Part shown: one piece after another, positions 44,564 to 56,453 of the stretch | How positions within the stretch are numbered: position 1 is the first letter of the stretch | Layout: each line of letters begins with the position of its first letter | Source: Globodera rostochiensis | Taxonomy: Eukaryota > Nematoda > Chromadorea > Rhabditida > Heteroderidae | DNA length: 64,000 nucleotides | NCBI GenBank assembly: GCA_018350325.1 | Contig: JAEVLN010000004.1 | Location: 1,178,001-1,242,000 of the forward strand | Reading direction: 5' to 3' | The notes under the pieces: generated by a model | Databases searched by the model: none | Seen by the model: the letters and a program-made list of their open reading frames with translations, nothing else | Told to the model about the DNA's origin: nothing | Position numbers and translations under genes: made by a program

Positions 44564-47225
44564 ATGAGTGCCGCAAATGGAAGGTCGTTGCTTTGTCCAT
44601 CACTGCTCGTCAGGTTGGTTTCTCTACAATCTCAAAAATGGAAAAAAGTAACTTCAAAACGTTTAGGGTCGCCCAACTCCGGCGTGTCCGGTCTCGTCCA
44701 GCCCCGCGGGGTTCGCCGCTCGTCGATGGCAACCAATGGACGACCGCTACCAACGCATTTCGCACCAAACGAGACGGCGTGGGAATGCCGTTCCCGACAT
44801 CGTTTATTGTCTGTTCAGTGATTCCTCTAATAAAACAAAATAATTAAAAACATTAAATAATGGATCAATTTTTGTTAATGTCAGCTGCTTTTGTTCTCCC
44901 GATTTTTCTTTGTTTACCCATTCACATTATCCCCAGGATGATGATGATCAGTCCGATCCAATATCGACGGCCAAGGAATTGCTCAAGGGCCACGAGAAGT
45001 ACAAGGCGATCAATGCGGTCAAGGCGAAACGGAAGCTTCTGCTAAACTTGAACTTTGACCACATCCCAATCCAAGTGAACGAGGACCTCCAATGAAATTG
45101 TCCTGAAAATTCTTTTTTGGTTTTCAGAAAATTGACATTTTTAGTTTAACAAAGTCATAATTTGACGGAATGTTTTTATAGGACCAAGTTGTACTGATGT
45201 TTCCAGGCCATGGGCAACAACATCTGCAGATGGGCCAAAAGGTGCGTTGACCAGAACGGGAAGGGATTCAGAAAAATTTTCAAATTCTAAAGCGACACGA
45301 ATTCGCAGAATTTCCTATGTGATAGTTTAGTTTAATGTGAATTTTTTTTTAATTTTTCAATTAACAGGTGATTGACAATCCAAGCAGTGCGCGTCTTTTT
45401 GAGGAGGCCAATGGTTTTGTTCATTACAAAATTAAGTCAAATCTCGGCATTTTTTTTTCCGATTTCCAGAATTTCTCAAATTTGATCTGCTCAATCTCTG
45501 TCTGAACGGGCCTAAAACCAATTTGGACCAAACATTCTACGCCCAAATGGCAACGTTCGTTTCCTGCATGGCCGCCTTTGAGAAGCTGAAGGTAGAGCAA
45601 CCGGATCTGCGCGATCGACTCACCGGTGGGCAACATGTGCTGGTGCTGTTTCAACTTGAACCCGGCCCAAAAGCATTTTTAAACTCTTCTATCTAATTTT
45701 TGATTTTTTAAGTTTTTGGTCCTTTAAAAACACAGAAATTTCGAACATTTTTTCATTCACTTTGTGGTACAGATTGTGCAGGCTTTAGCCTCGGAGAGAT
45801 TTGTGCGCTCGTTGCGGCTGAAGTTCTATCATTTTCTGACGGTGTGGTTTTACTGTCAAATGCTAAAAGTTAATTATTATTATTTTTTGTAAATCCCAGT
45901 ACAGAATTTTAAGTTGCCAATGTTTAATATGCAATGCCCAATTTCAGCACTGAATGTGGTCAAAGTCCGTGCCCAGGCGATGGATGAGTGCAGCCAAATA
46001 GCCTCGTCCGGGATGATTTGCATACGGACCTCTGCTGCGTCAAACCTGGTTCACTTATTTAGACAAGCCTTTAAAACCATAATTTTAATTAATTTTCAGA
46101 TTCGAGCACTTAAAGAGGCCAGCCAATTCTCCCAGTCAGTCGGAAGGGCACACAATTTATTTTGAAAAATTTTTTTTTGTTTGGCAGTGAACATGGCGAA
46201 CCACCAGTTTGCGATGTGGCCAACTATTTGTTTTGCCATGTGAAAGTGGTGGCTGGCACGAACAAAGCGTTGGGGCACTTTGCACAGAATGCCAAACACT
46301 TCAAAATACAGGTGACAACCAGACAAACACGATATTTGCTTTGATCAGATTGCCTTACAACGGAACGTAGTCTGATCAGAGAGAGAGAGACACACACACT
46401 AAATAGGCTTGAATAAAGGCAAACGCCTGATAATTGGGGCTGGTACTCATTTCAGACAAATGAATCCCAGCCTTATTCTCGATCATAATATGTACTATAC
46501 GTGTAAGAGATTTTAAAATTTGTAAATAAAACAAAGTTTTATTGTTAAACTCATTCAATTTAAGTTGCTGAAGAAGCTGCCATTCTATGGCGCATTCCAC
46601 ACGAGAATGGTGCGTTTTATGCTTTTGTAGGTGGGGGGGGGAGTGTATACGAGACCATGAAGAAAGTTTGTTGATTCATGAGACATAGTTCGGTTGTCGT
46701 ACTGCTTGGACTTGAAGAAAAAAAAGTCATGGACTTGTAGGTTATGCAATTGAACAGGAATAGTGCACAAATGATTTCCTGTTTTGTTTGTTTGATTTCG
46801 GAGCAGAAGTCCTTGTCTGGAAAGTCCGGGCACTGTCTCTATGATTTTTTTGTTTATTTAATTGCATAAAAATGTTTAGATGAATGGGGCGTCTCAACGT
46901 GTTGAACAGTGTTTGGCTGGCATCAGACTGCGTGCACCACGCGTGAACGTGTGAGTTGTCGCAAAATTTTGATGCGCAAAACCATTTTTTGCTAAACAAA
47001 ATTCGTGTCGAGCGACAGACAATCAATGGATGGACGCCTCCTGCTCCCACCATTTACCCCCAATCCCCTTAAGCTACTCAAATTACACGGGCAAATGCCA
47101 CACGCGACGGATGGCGCACATGGGCAAAGACATTGCGCGACAGGTGAACAACCCCGTGAAGTGGGAGCAGATCATGCAGATTCTGTTCAACAAACGCATA
47201 GTGAGTTGTTGTTGTTGTTGGAGGT

Positions 47226-47263
<38 letters not shown>

Positions 47264-47465
47264 GGAGGTGGTGGTGGTTTTTTCATGTTTTAACTCGAAC
47301 TTCAATTTTATGAATCGGACGAGGCGAACAGTCAGTTATTTGCTCCATTTTTAGAACGACGAATTCCCGTCATATTTCGAGGTTGGACCAGGCCGTGAGT
47401 TGGGCTCAATTTTGTATCAGATCGGCAAGAAGGCGTCCCACACTTATGTTAACTACCCCGTCTAA
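44564..47465 (+). CDS. Mitochondrial malonyl-CoA:acyl-carrier-protein transacylase (MCAT)
   Basis: Loads malonyl groups onto ACP for mitochondrial type II fatty acid synthesis, which feeds lipoate production. ATG at 44564 gives an Arg/Ser-rich, acid-poor leader (MSAANGRSLLCPSLLVR, then VQPRGVRRSSMATNGRPL) suitable for mitochondrial import. Exons from about 44,939 give DDDDQSDPISTAKELLKGH and LLLNLNFDHIPIQ, joining in phase to DQVVLMFPGHGQQHLQMGQK (about 45,181-45,240; family FPGQGSQ..GMG). Then come NPSSARLFEEAN, FDLLNLCLNGPKTNLDQTF, AGFSLGEICALVAAEVLSF (about 45,780-45,840; GXSXG nucleophile Ser), NVVKVRAQAMDECSQIASSG, PVCDVANYLFCHVKVVAG (about 46,205-46,260), KKLPFYGAFHTRM (catalytic His; about 46,572-46,610), RVNVYSNYTGKCHTRRMAHM (about 46,930-47,120), QVNNPVKWEQIMQIL, and FPSYFEVGPGRELGSILYQI, with the stop at 47463-47465. 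The join between the second and third exons is my best guess; the core is certain. Confidence 0.93.
47207..47272. repeat. GTT trinucleotide microsatellite
   Basis: Two GTT tracts separated by GGAGGT, followed by GGT repeats, in an intron of the MCAT gene. It produces spurious poly-Val, poly-Cys and antisense poly-Asn frames. Confidence 0.95.
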
Positions 47466-48013
47466 TGGTTGTTGTGCTGTCATTTTGCCATTTTGATGCA
47501 AAAATTTAAAACAAAACAAAATTTGTGTTTATTTCAAAATGTGCGCAATGCTTTGGCCTTTTGGGGTTTGTGCAAAAGTTTTATTATTGGATGCAAAACG
47601 CTGAGGGGGGGGGGGAGAGACTTGGGGAGATCGAATGATTTGTCCCATCGGTCCGCTTTCTGCTGGCTGCACATTTTGTTCCCATTCCATTCCACCAATG
47701 CATTAGTCATCCGCCCATCCCCCAAACATTTGGCCAGCAGATTGCCTAGCTTTGTGGGGGCGGGGAGTGAAAGCTGCAAAAACAGAATGGAATAGTGGTG
47801 GCCAAATTGTCATCGGTCGGCAAATCCATCGCCAACAATTTTGTTTTATCTGTGCCGTGGAGCCAACAAAACGTTTGGCATCCAAAAAATAATAAGAAAC
47901 AGTACATTAATATAAGAAAACAACGCCCAAGAAATTCGTCCGCATTTTGTTGCCGTTAAGTGTCTCCAATTCAAATATTCGCGTTCGATTTCAAAAAATA
48001 AATTATTTCCCGA
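47466..48013. other. Intergenic between MCAT and WR1-type gene
   Basis: Both neighbours are on the plus strand and 548 bp apart. It has a G-run near 47,603-47,614 and no supported gene. Confidence 0.5.
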
Positions 48014-49735
48014 ATGAGCATTGAATACATTTCTTTACGACTCATTGTCAACGGCATTCTCCTTATTTGCTGCATCTGTTCGTCTTCCGTTGCAAATGCG
48101 GGTAAAATTATAATGGCACAGAAATTTTGCGGATTTCTAATCGGTTTCCCCCCCCCCCCCCTATTTTTGTGTATATAGCCCAAGGGGATGCAATATTTTG
48201 AGCAAAGTTGATCGGTGGAATTTTGAAATGATTTCTTCACGACCACGGAAGGAGTCCAAATCGAAGAAATTCATTCGTAAAACGGAAAACCAGGCCATGG
48301 ACTCGACGATGTTATCCTCCCACTAAATAAAGGCATTACCGTCTCATTTGCCAGGCATTTCCTCCAACAACAACAGCAACAATAAACGGGCGCATCATCA
48401 GCAGATGGTACGGACACCGTCTCGAGCTCGGCGCCAATCGGCACTCCAATACCCGACCGTCTACTACATTTGCGGAGAGTTTCCCAACTTGGCCTACCAA
48501 CTGACGCGTAAACAGTTCGCGGGCTTTTGGCTCAATTTGTGCGGGATGCCAATGCTCCCCTCCCCTCCCCCATTAAAGCGTGCCAACGTTGCCGAAACGG
48601 CGGACGCGCATTGGTGGGCATGCCTTTTTTTCGAATTTTCATTTTTACGGTTGCCAATTCAACAAAAAACAGTACGCGCAGTGCACCACCGCAGTGCAAT
48701 GCACTCCATACTATCGCGGGCCCACCGAGTGCATTGACGGCCAATGCTGCACGGGCAACGAGCTGGACATCAACTACCCAGACGGAAGTGCCGGCTTCTT
48801 TGACCCGTATCAGAACGGCGCCCAAGGCGGCTACGTCGGTGAACAGTCGGAAGGTGAGAGAATCTGGGCAAATTTATGAAGGGATTGGTTGAGCGAGGTG
48901 CTTTTATACAAAGTTTTTGAAATTCAGGATACTGCCCTCAGGGTTTTCGATCAATGATTCGATGCAGGTGCGTTGGTGTGGGTGGAATTGATGGAAAAAT
49001 TCGTTTTTGTGAGCAAAATTCTCGGTTTCAAGCGCCCGAGGACAATGCCCGCCGGACCAGAGTTGTCTGAACGGGGTTTGTTGCCGCCGGGGCAAGGACG
49101 ACTATGTGGGTGGGTACGGACGGTACAAATGTGCGACTGTGTGTGAGATTCACACGCATCATTTAGAGGCATGCGGTGGCCAAATGTCGGTTGCGCAATG
49201 TGTGGCCGGCTACTGCCAGGACAATTTTGTGTGCAACACGGCCAACTTCTGTTGTCAGTGCCCCGTGGGGCGTTCGATGGGGCGCTGCAACCAGGCAAAA
49301 TTGCGCCTTTTTTGTTGGCCCTTGATTCCAGCAAATCCATGAGAATGACATGACGGGATAATCTCCCCGAATTTTCGGGATCCCTTTTCTCGAAAGTCCC
49401 ATTTGTCGATCAATTATGGATGATCACCCAAACCGATCATTATGGATCAATCACCCAAACTTTTCCCCAATGCTTGCAGGGCGCTTGTCCGCCCGGGTTT
49501 CGTTGCCAAAACGGTTTCTGCTGTGCCTCGTGCCCTGACAATGCGATGCCGTTTGGCGTATGCACAGCCACGGCATCGCGCGACATTCCGATGTACCGGA
49601 ATGGACAACGACAGCTCAACTGTCCGATCGGTCGGCGCCTGTTGATTTAAATGGCATTTTTGTAAATGTCCCTTTTATTTTTTAGGCTACAGTTGCTTGC
49701 AGGGAGACATTTGCTGCAAAAACACGATTATTTGA
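48014..49735 (+). CDS. Secreted cysteine-rich protein with WR1/lustrin-type repeats
   Basis: Probable extracellular or cuticular protein. ATG at 48014 opens a signal peptide (SLRLIVNGILLICCICSSSV, then ANA). After a donor and a poly-C-containing intron, the next exon (from about 48,354) is Asn/Gln/Arg-rich (GISSNNNSNNKRAHHQQM) with VYYICGEFPNLAYQLTRKQ. Later segments carry paired-Cys units: YAQCTTAVQCTPYYRGPTEC and IDGQCCTGNELDINYPDGSA (about 48,672-48,800); GYCPQGFRSMIRC (about 48,927); GQCPPDQSCLNGVCCRRG (about 49,042-49,095); GYCQDNFVCNTANFCCQCP (about 49,208-49,262); GACPPGFRCQNGFCCASCP (about 49,480-49,537); and GYSCLQGDICC, ending KNTII-stop at 49735. The CP.G..C.NG.CC theme is the worm WR1/lustrin type. 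Exon joins near 48,520-48,670 are not resolved. No function is claimed. Confidence 0.8.
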
Positions 49736-50750
49736 CATCGATCGAAAGCTCATTTTATTGAAACTCCAAAAAAGATTTAGGGCTCAAATAAAGTACATTT
49801 AGTAAGAATAAAACTTTGATAAAAAAGGCATTCCATGATTTGTGTGTCATTAAGCGCTGTTTCCTTCCGTACCACTTCCGCACCGTCCGGGCGGTACCAC
49901 CCAACTTTTTTGCTTTTTTCCATTTTGAATTAAATTTTAATTATACAAAACAATATTAAACATTATTAATGCATATTTTTAAATGAAAAAGGGGAACAAA
50001 CAAAAAGAAAAGCGACCGACTTTGTTTTTCGTCCGATTCGATTCTTTTTACCCAGACAACACTTCAACCCACAAGCCCAAACATTAACATTTTATGATTT
50101 CAAGCCAAAACAAATTTCATTTACAAGGCCCAGGCCACGAAAAGCAAAACGGTGGCCACAGAAAGCACGAGGCAGCAGCGAATGTGCCAAGCTTAATCAA
50201 ATGTAAAAAATGTATTTTTATCTGATCAGGCGTTGTTCCATGATCATATTGGGTTCCATCCCATGTATAAGGGCCGGATCACGGTTTAATTAATAATAAT
50301 TATATTCTTCCTTTTAATATGGGCTTTGTGGTGCGTTTAATCAAATCCTTCAAAGATTCTGAACTTCTCAAATTCCATGTTTTAAAAGCTATTGCATTTT
50401 TGTGTAATTATACTTTTCAGGTGTTTGAGTAGGCGCTTGTACGTTTTATTGAAAGTTTAAAATTCAACAAATGGTCAACAATGTTTTACAAAAGATTTTT
50501 TCATTTTCTGTCATTGACTATAAAATATTATTAACATATATTTGACAAACAAAGAGAAAAGGAAAAATAAAGAATGGTTGTTCTTTTTTGCAGTCATTCG
50601 GAGTGTTGTACAAATTCGTCAATGATCGAAAATTCAAAAGCATGGAATTGTTAAAATGCACAAAACTCCAACGACTTCACATGACTCCGGGGGTTGTTTA
50701 AGAACTTTGGCATCATATGAAAACCATCGGGCACATTAAACAACAATTAA
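49736..50750. other. Convergent 3' region, about 1 kb
   Basis: AT-rich UTR-like sequence between the WR1-type gene (plus) and PMR1 (minus), with AATAAA words. No coding frame is supported. Confidence 0.5.
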
Positions 50751-53700
50751 TCAAATCATCATTTTGGCTCCCCCGCCGTTCATCCTTCTTGACCATTTCT
50801 GCTTACTGTCAACACAATCGACGCGCACATCCTCTCGGCGAAGTTGCTGCCGCTGTTTGTACCTCAGACGACGCAGAAGCAAATACTTCTTGCCCTCATT
50901 AAACACAAACACGGTTGAGGTCAGCAGTGTCAGGAAGACCAAATCTAAAATGGAGTGGTTAAGAAATTACAAATTGAAGAATGACCAGATCAAAGAAAAA
51001 AAAAATCGGGATAGCATTAATTTAATTTAATTTACCGTAGACAGTAAGTGCCTCGGTCTGGAATATCCGTTGCAGTGGCGCAAAGTAGATGACAAGGCAT
51101 TGACATAACAGCGAGCCAAAGACGGACAAACAAAACATCGGATTGCTTAAATTGTTTGCCCGAATTAATTCCAGATTAAAAAATTGCCAACCAAGCCCCC
51201 GGGCCCAATCAAAAAACTGTTTTTTCCAAACGAATTTCATACAAGAAAAATACAATTCATGTCCATGACATCACCAAATTCACCTGAACAGCCCAATCTC
51301 CCAAATCATTTTGCGACTGCTCCGACAGCTCAGCGCATTCCACATGTCGAACAACACAAAACAGGTGAACGTCATCGTCGTGTCGCGCGGTGTGATCTCA
51401 TTGTCTGCAGCCATCTTTAAGACAAAATTTAAAATCAAATTTCACCGACTTTACAAGAAAACAAAATTCCCCAACCAGCTAGCACCTCTTTGTAGAAAAC
51501 GAACAGCGTGCCGGCAATGATGATGGCAGCCGATGAGAGAATGGAGATGATCAGCGATCGATTGATCAACGGTTCACGCACATTCCGCGGCGGCTGTCGA
51601 ATGATGTCAGCGTCCACGCGTTCCACGCCCAAACTCTGGGCAGGCGGACCGTCCATGATGATGTTGATCCACAAAATTTGCATGGCGTTCAACGGATTCT
51701 CAAAGTGGAACAGTGTGGAGATGGCAATCAGAGCGATGGCAGACACACTTCTGGACAGCAAAAAAGAGGGAAAAAGCTTGGAAACAATTCCCTTTAATCT
51801 CCCATTTCAATATGCTTTTAGAAAAAAGAATAAAATCACCGCCGCCACTAACGTGCTAAGCTGAAACGTCACAAAGTTGGTGATGTTGTGGTAGATGCCC
51901 TTGCCCTCCTCGATGGCCGCTTTGATTGTGCTGAAGTCGTCGTTGATCAACACCATGTCGGCCGCCTCTTTGGACACATCGGTGCCATTGCCCATTGCAA
52001 CTGGAAATGAACAATTTTACCAAATTTTTGGGAGTGGTTATTTTTTTTTATACCGCCAATGTCCGATTTTTTCAACGCCACTGCATCGTTGACACCATCG
52101 CCAGTCATCGCCACAACTTCGCCGATGTTTTGGAGGGCCTTAAATTGAAAAAAATGCCATTTCCAAAAAATAAAATCGCACCTTAACAATGCGCAGTTTA
52201 TGCCTTGGCGACGACCGGTAAAAGATGGACACACCGCGGATCAGACGTTCCAACTCCATGTCCGAAAGTTCATCAATTTGAGAACCAGACAATGTGTTGT
52301 CCCCGGAGCTGAAGATATTCAGTCGACTGCCTAATAATGATAAACAAAACAAAAAAATGGTGGTCAATTTGAGTCAACAAAAATATTCCACCTAATTGTA
52401 AGAAGAAAACAAAATGACAAAAAATGTAAAATTTCTTTAATTCTTTTCTGACGATTCCCTTTTGACGTCGTCTGATGTTTTTCTTTCTCCACCTACCTAT
52501 ACTAATTGCGGTTTCCAGCGCATCGCCAGTGACCATCTTGACAGAAACACCGGCATCCTGCACTGTTTCGATGGACTGTCGACAACCGGGGCGTGGCTTA
52601 ATTTAAAATTAAATTAATTACACTGCCATAATAATTTAAAAAAACACACTGGGTCCATGATGCCAACAAGGCCAGCATAGTACAGAGAATACATGTCCTT
52701 ACCGCAAGCCATTCCAATAACTAAAGTAGTATTAATTTAGTTACTATGGCTTTTGTGCCCCCTCCCCTCACCTCTGAGACCGGACTGGCCCAACCCGTTG
52801 GCCAAATGCAAAATTTGCTCCCGTCGTTGCGCGGTCAGCGGCCGTTGCGTGACTCCGTTGTCCAAATAGCCTACGCACATTTGCAACACACGGTCAATGG
52901 CACCTTTCAGCATCAGCTCCACCTCCCCGGGCTTAAAAATGTTTCAAAAATAAGTCAAAATCAATAAAATTACCCGACTGTTAGGTTCCACTTGGACGCC
53001 CATCCATTTGGTGTCCGAGCTGAACGGCATTTCGTTGAGACGGCGAAAATATGAACGCGAAATGTCCAATTGTGTCTGATGTTTTTCGATTTCAAAAATG
53101 TTTTTAATCTAAAATTTTGGCACCTCCCTCGCCAACACCATCAGTGCCCCTTCCGTCGGCTGTCCAATCACAGTGCCATTGGCCAAATGGCAATTGTTGC
53201 ACACACAGCCAATCTCCACCACTCGACTGATGGCCGAATGAGAATGGCCAAGCACACGTTCACCGCTCATCAAACGGCATTCACCGCTGCTGTCGCCAAC
53301 ACCGTCCCCGTCATCGTTGCCGGAGCGTGGCGAGTCGTTGAAGCCAGTCACAGGGACCTTGGTATTGTAATTGTAAACAAAATGCATGGAACATTTTCAA
53401 CGTGGTGGGGTGATCAAACTTGAACAGTCTGAGAATGATTTTAAACAATTCGATTACAACCGAATTTGTTCTAACCACGTACCAAGTTTTGTAGAACAAA
53501 AGATTATCAATACCTCTGCGCGCGTGTCATCAGCGGCCACAACAATGCAGGCGGTCATCTCATTTTTGGTCAACGTCCCCGTCTTGTCGCTACAAATCAC
53601 CGTCACACAGCCCAGTGTTTCAACAGCCTTAAACGCGCTTTCGTGTGCATAAATCATCAACTAATGTTCATGTGTTCAACACCAGGTCCAGCATACCAAT

Positions 53701-56453
53701 TTCTTTTTGGCGCTTTTTTTGCCAATCATTTTCAAAAAAATCAAGCTTTTTTAAAATTTAACTTTTCAATATTTTGCAATTTCCAAAAAAATCGTAAGTT
53801 AAACTCACCGACAACTTTTTTACCACCGCATTCCGATTGCCCATTCGCATCACGCCAATGGCCAGCGTTACCGCCACGACAATCGGAAGACCTTCGGGAA
53901 TTGCCGCAACTGCAAGGCTTAAAAAAAACACGGGCACCAATTCAAAAATTGTGAAAAAAAACAAATTTTGCCCAAACCTGACTCCGATAGTGAACATTTC
54001 GAGCATATCCCTAAAAATGAATAGCTTTTTATAAAAAGCAAAAATAAATTTAATTTTTTTCGTGAGAAATTATAGCACAAAACCTCCTCAACCGTACCTG
54101 CCCTGAATCAGTCCAACAACAAAAATCAAGCCGATGACGCCGAAAGAGTACAATGACAACTGCTTGCCCAACTGGTCCATGCCTAAAAATTGGGAAACGA
54201 CATTCGATGCAAAAAATCGTTGAGAATATTCCTCAACTGTTCTGAAGCGGCGTTTTAGGCGATTCTTCCGATTGCATCATCAGAAACACCTCGCCGAACA
54301 TGGAATTTGCGCCAGTCCCAATCACAATACCCTGCGTGCAATATATTTTTTAATTTAAACAAAATTTTACATATGAAAATGATATTTGTAATAGAAAAAG
54401 TTGCCAATTTTTCTATTATAATTTATTTTTTCTTTCACGCTTTTTAGCCAACAACCCCAATATTTTCACCAAAAAAATCAAAGGCCCAAACCCAACTACC
54501 TACTAACTGACTGACCTTGCCCCGTCCGGCACAGACCAGAGTGCCCATGAAGGCGATGTTGTCCATGTTCTCAATGCTTCCACCGCCCCCGCCGTTCCCA
54601 TTGATTTGTGCCGTCCCATTGTTTACGGCCAATTTGACGGCATTTTCGGGCAAAGCGCCGGCCAACTTTTCTCTGGCCTCATTTTCTCCCGTAAACGACG
54701 ATTCGTCCAATTGCAATTGAACCGCCTAAAAATTTGTGCAAAATTTTCGGGAAAAAATTGCAAAAATTTACTTCAATAACGCGCACATCGGCTGGCACAC
54801 GATCACCGGCGTTCAGCAGCACCAAATCGCCAGGCACAAGTTCTCTGGCATAAAAAGTGACACTTCGACCATCGCGAATGCTAAAAAATTGGTTTAAAAT
54901 TCAAAAACAATTTATGCTCCACTGACCAATGCGCTGTTGGTGGCACCAATTTGTTCAGTTTCTCCAACGTTTTTTCTGACCGATATTCTTGGACAAAGCC
55001 AACGCTAACCACCGGAAAAAGTGAAGAATTGGAATAAATACGAAAAATTAAAAAATGAAACAAACAATGAGCACGGCGACAGCAATGGACAGCGCGTCGT
55101 CGTACTGCTTCATCAGCACGGACACAATGGCCGAGGCAAGCAGCAGACAGATCAGCGGATTTTTAAACTGACGGTTAAAATAATGCAATAAATTCAATAA
55201 AATCTTTTCTTCTCCGGTTAAAAAATCGAAAAAAATAATTCGTCCAAGTAAACTAAGTGCTAAAAAATGTACCGGTACCTGTTCAAGATATTTGCCCATC
55301 ATGGACTCCTCTTTCTTCAGCTCGAACTCGTTGAAACCGCTGAAGTTGAGTCGACGGCTTGCCTCAGCGGTAGAGAGTCCATTAGTCGGGTCGGTGCGCA
55401 GTCGTGTAATGCAATCCTACAGCAAACAAAAAAACATTTACAAATTTTGACAAAACACAAAATTTAAGAATTGGCAAACCTCCGCACTGCGCGAGGATGC
55501 CTCGTGAATGTTCAGTGCCGACATCATCGCTGTGCCGTTGATGTCCACGAGTCCCGCTGTTGCCGCTTTGCCTCGGCGAACGCCAAGCAAATGGGCACTT
55601 TCGTCAAGCCCTTTTCTCAAAAGCGACCGCAAAAATCCGCCGCTGCCACCACCGCCACTCCCCGCGCTGCCGCCAAATGTTGTCCAGCAGTTGTTTTTGT
55701 TGCTAATGTCGGGTTGGCACTAAAATTTGCAGAATTTCAGTCCAATTTAAGCGTTCAACACACAAATTTTCATGCTTTTCCATTAAATTTAGATTGTTAT
55801 TGGGATTAAACTACCAAAAATGGCACTGGTTGACAGAGGTTCGATTTGTCCGTTTTTTGGTTACGGTTACTATCGCCGTCTTTGTTGTTGTCGTCGTTTG
55901 ACGGTGTGACAGAATGCTTAATGCTTGAAGTTTAAACCCTTAAAAAACAATTTCATTTTTCATTTATGTACATAAAAAAAGTTTTTGAGGTTTTTACGAT
56001 TATGAAAATAGTACATAATGATAGTGATACCAAGGGCGTAGCCTGAAAATTTTTTCGAGGGGAGCGAGAAGGCTACTAACTGAAAAAAGTCGGTCTTTGG
56101 GCGGTTTTTTGGGTTTTTATTGAATTTTTCTTAGAATTTCGAAAGGAAAAATCTCCCTAAAAACCTTAGGGCCCTAACATTTTTTTTGGGTGATTTTTTG
56201 GAGTTTTAAGAATGTTTATCTAAAATTTTAGAAGTTAATGCGATCAAAAAAACTGTTACGACTGCCACAAGTTTTGGCAGACAAAGCAATAAAAACAAAA
56301 AGGAAAAACATTACGCCAAATAATTTGAAGCATTTGAATTATATTCAAAAGGCTCTTTTTTACCTTTCCGTCTTCTGACGCTTGCAGTTGCGGCTTTCTC
56401 TTCTTTGCTCCGTCTTTTTTGCCATTTTTGTTGCTGTCATTTGCCGGATTCAT
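50751..56453 (-). CDS. pmr-1: Secretory-pathway Ca2+/Mn2+ transporting ATPase (SPCA/PMR1)
   Basis: Golgi P2A-type ATPase pumping Ca2+ and Mn2+ into the secretory pathway. ATG at 56453 gives a basic N-terminus ([20 protein letters not shown], ending at a donor after GK). Next are [19 protein letters not shown] (about 55,915-55,815), a Gly/Ser-rich exon, and [20 protein letters not shown] before M1 (about 55,360-55,280). M1-M2 lie at about 55,165-55,040. The actuator domain has [20 protein letters not shown] and [11 protein letters not shown] (TGEx; about 54,840-54,680). M4 has [20 protein letters not shown] (about 53,920-53,840). The phosphorylation site is [15 protein letters not shown] (about 53,600-53,545). 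Nucleotide-binding pieces are [26 protein letters not shown] and [14 protein letters not shown]. Then come [22 protein letters not shown], the hinge [20 protein letters not shown] (about 52,115-52,050), [21 protein letters not shown]6 [20 protein letters not shown] with the N...D ion ligands (about 51,690-51,630), and M7-M10 ending [12 protein letters not shown] at 50751. The [14 protein letters not shown] wording and M6 Asn/Asp separate it from SERCA and PMCA. Confidence 0.96.

Noticed and set aside
47083..47305. Poly-Asn/poly-Val/poly-Cys frames
   Set aside because: Products of the GTT microsatellite inside an MCAT intron.
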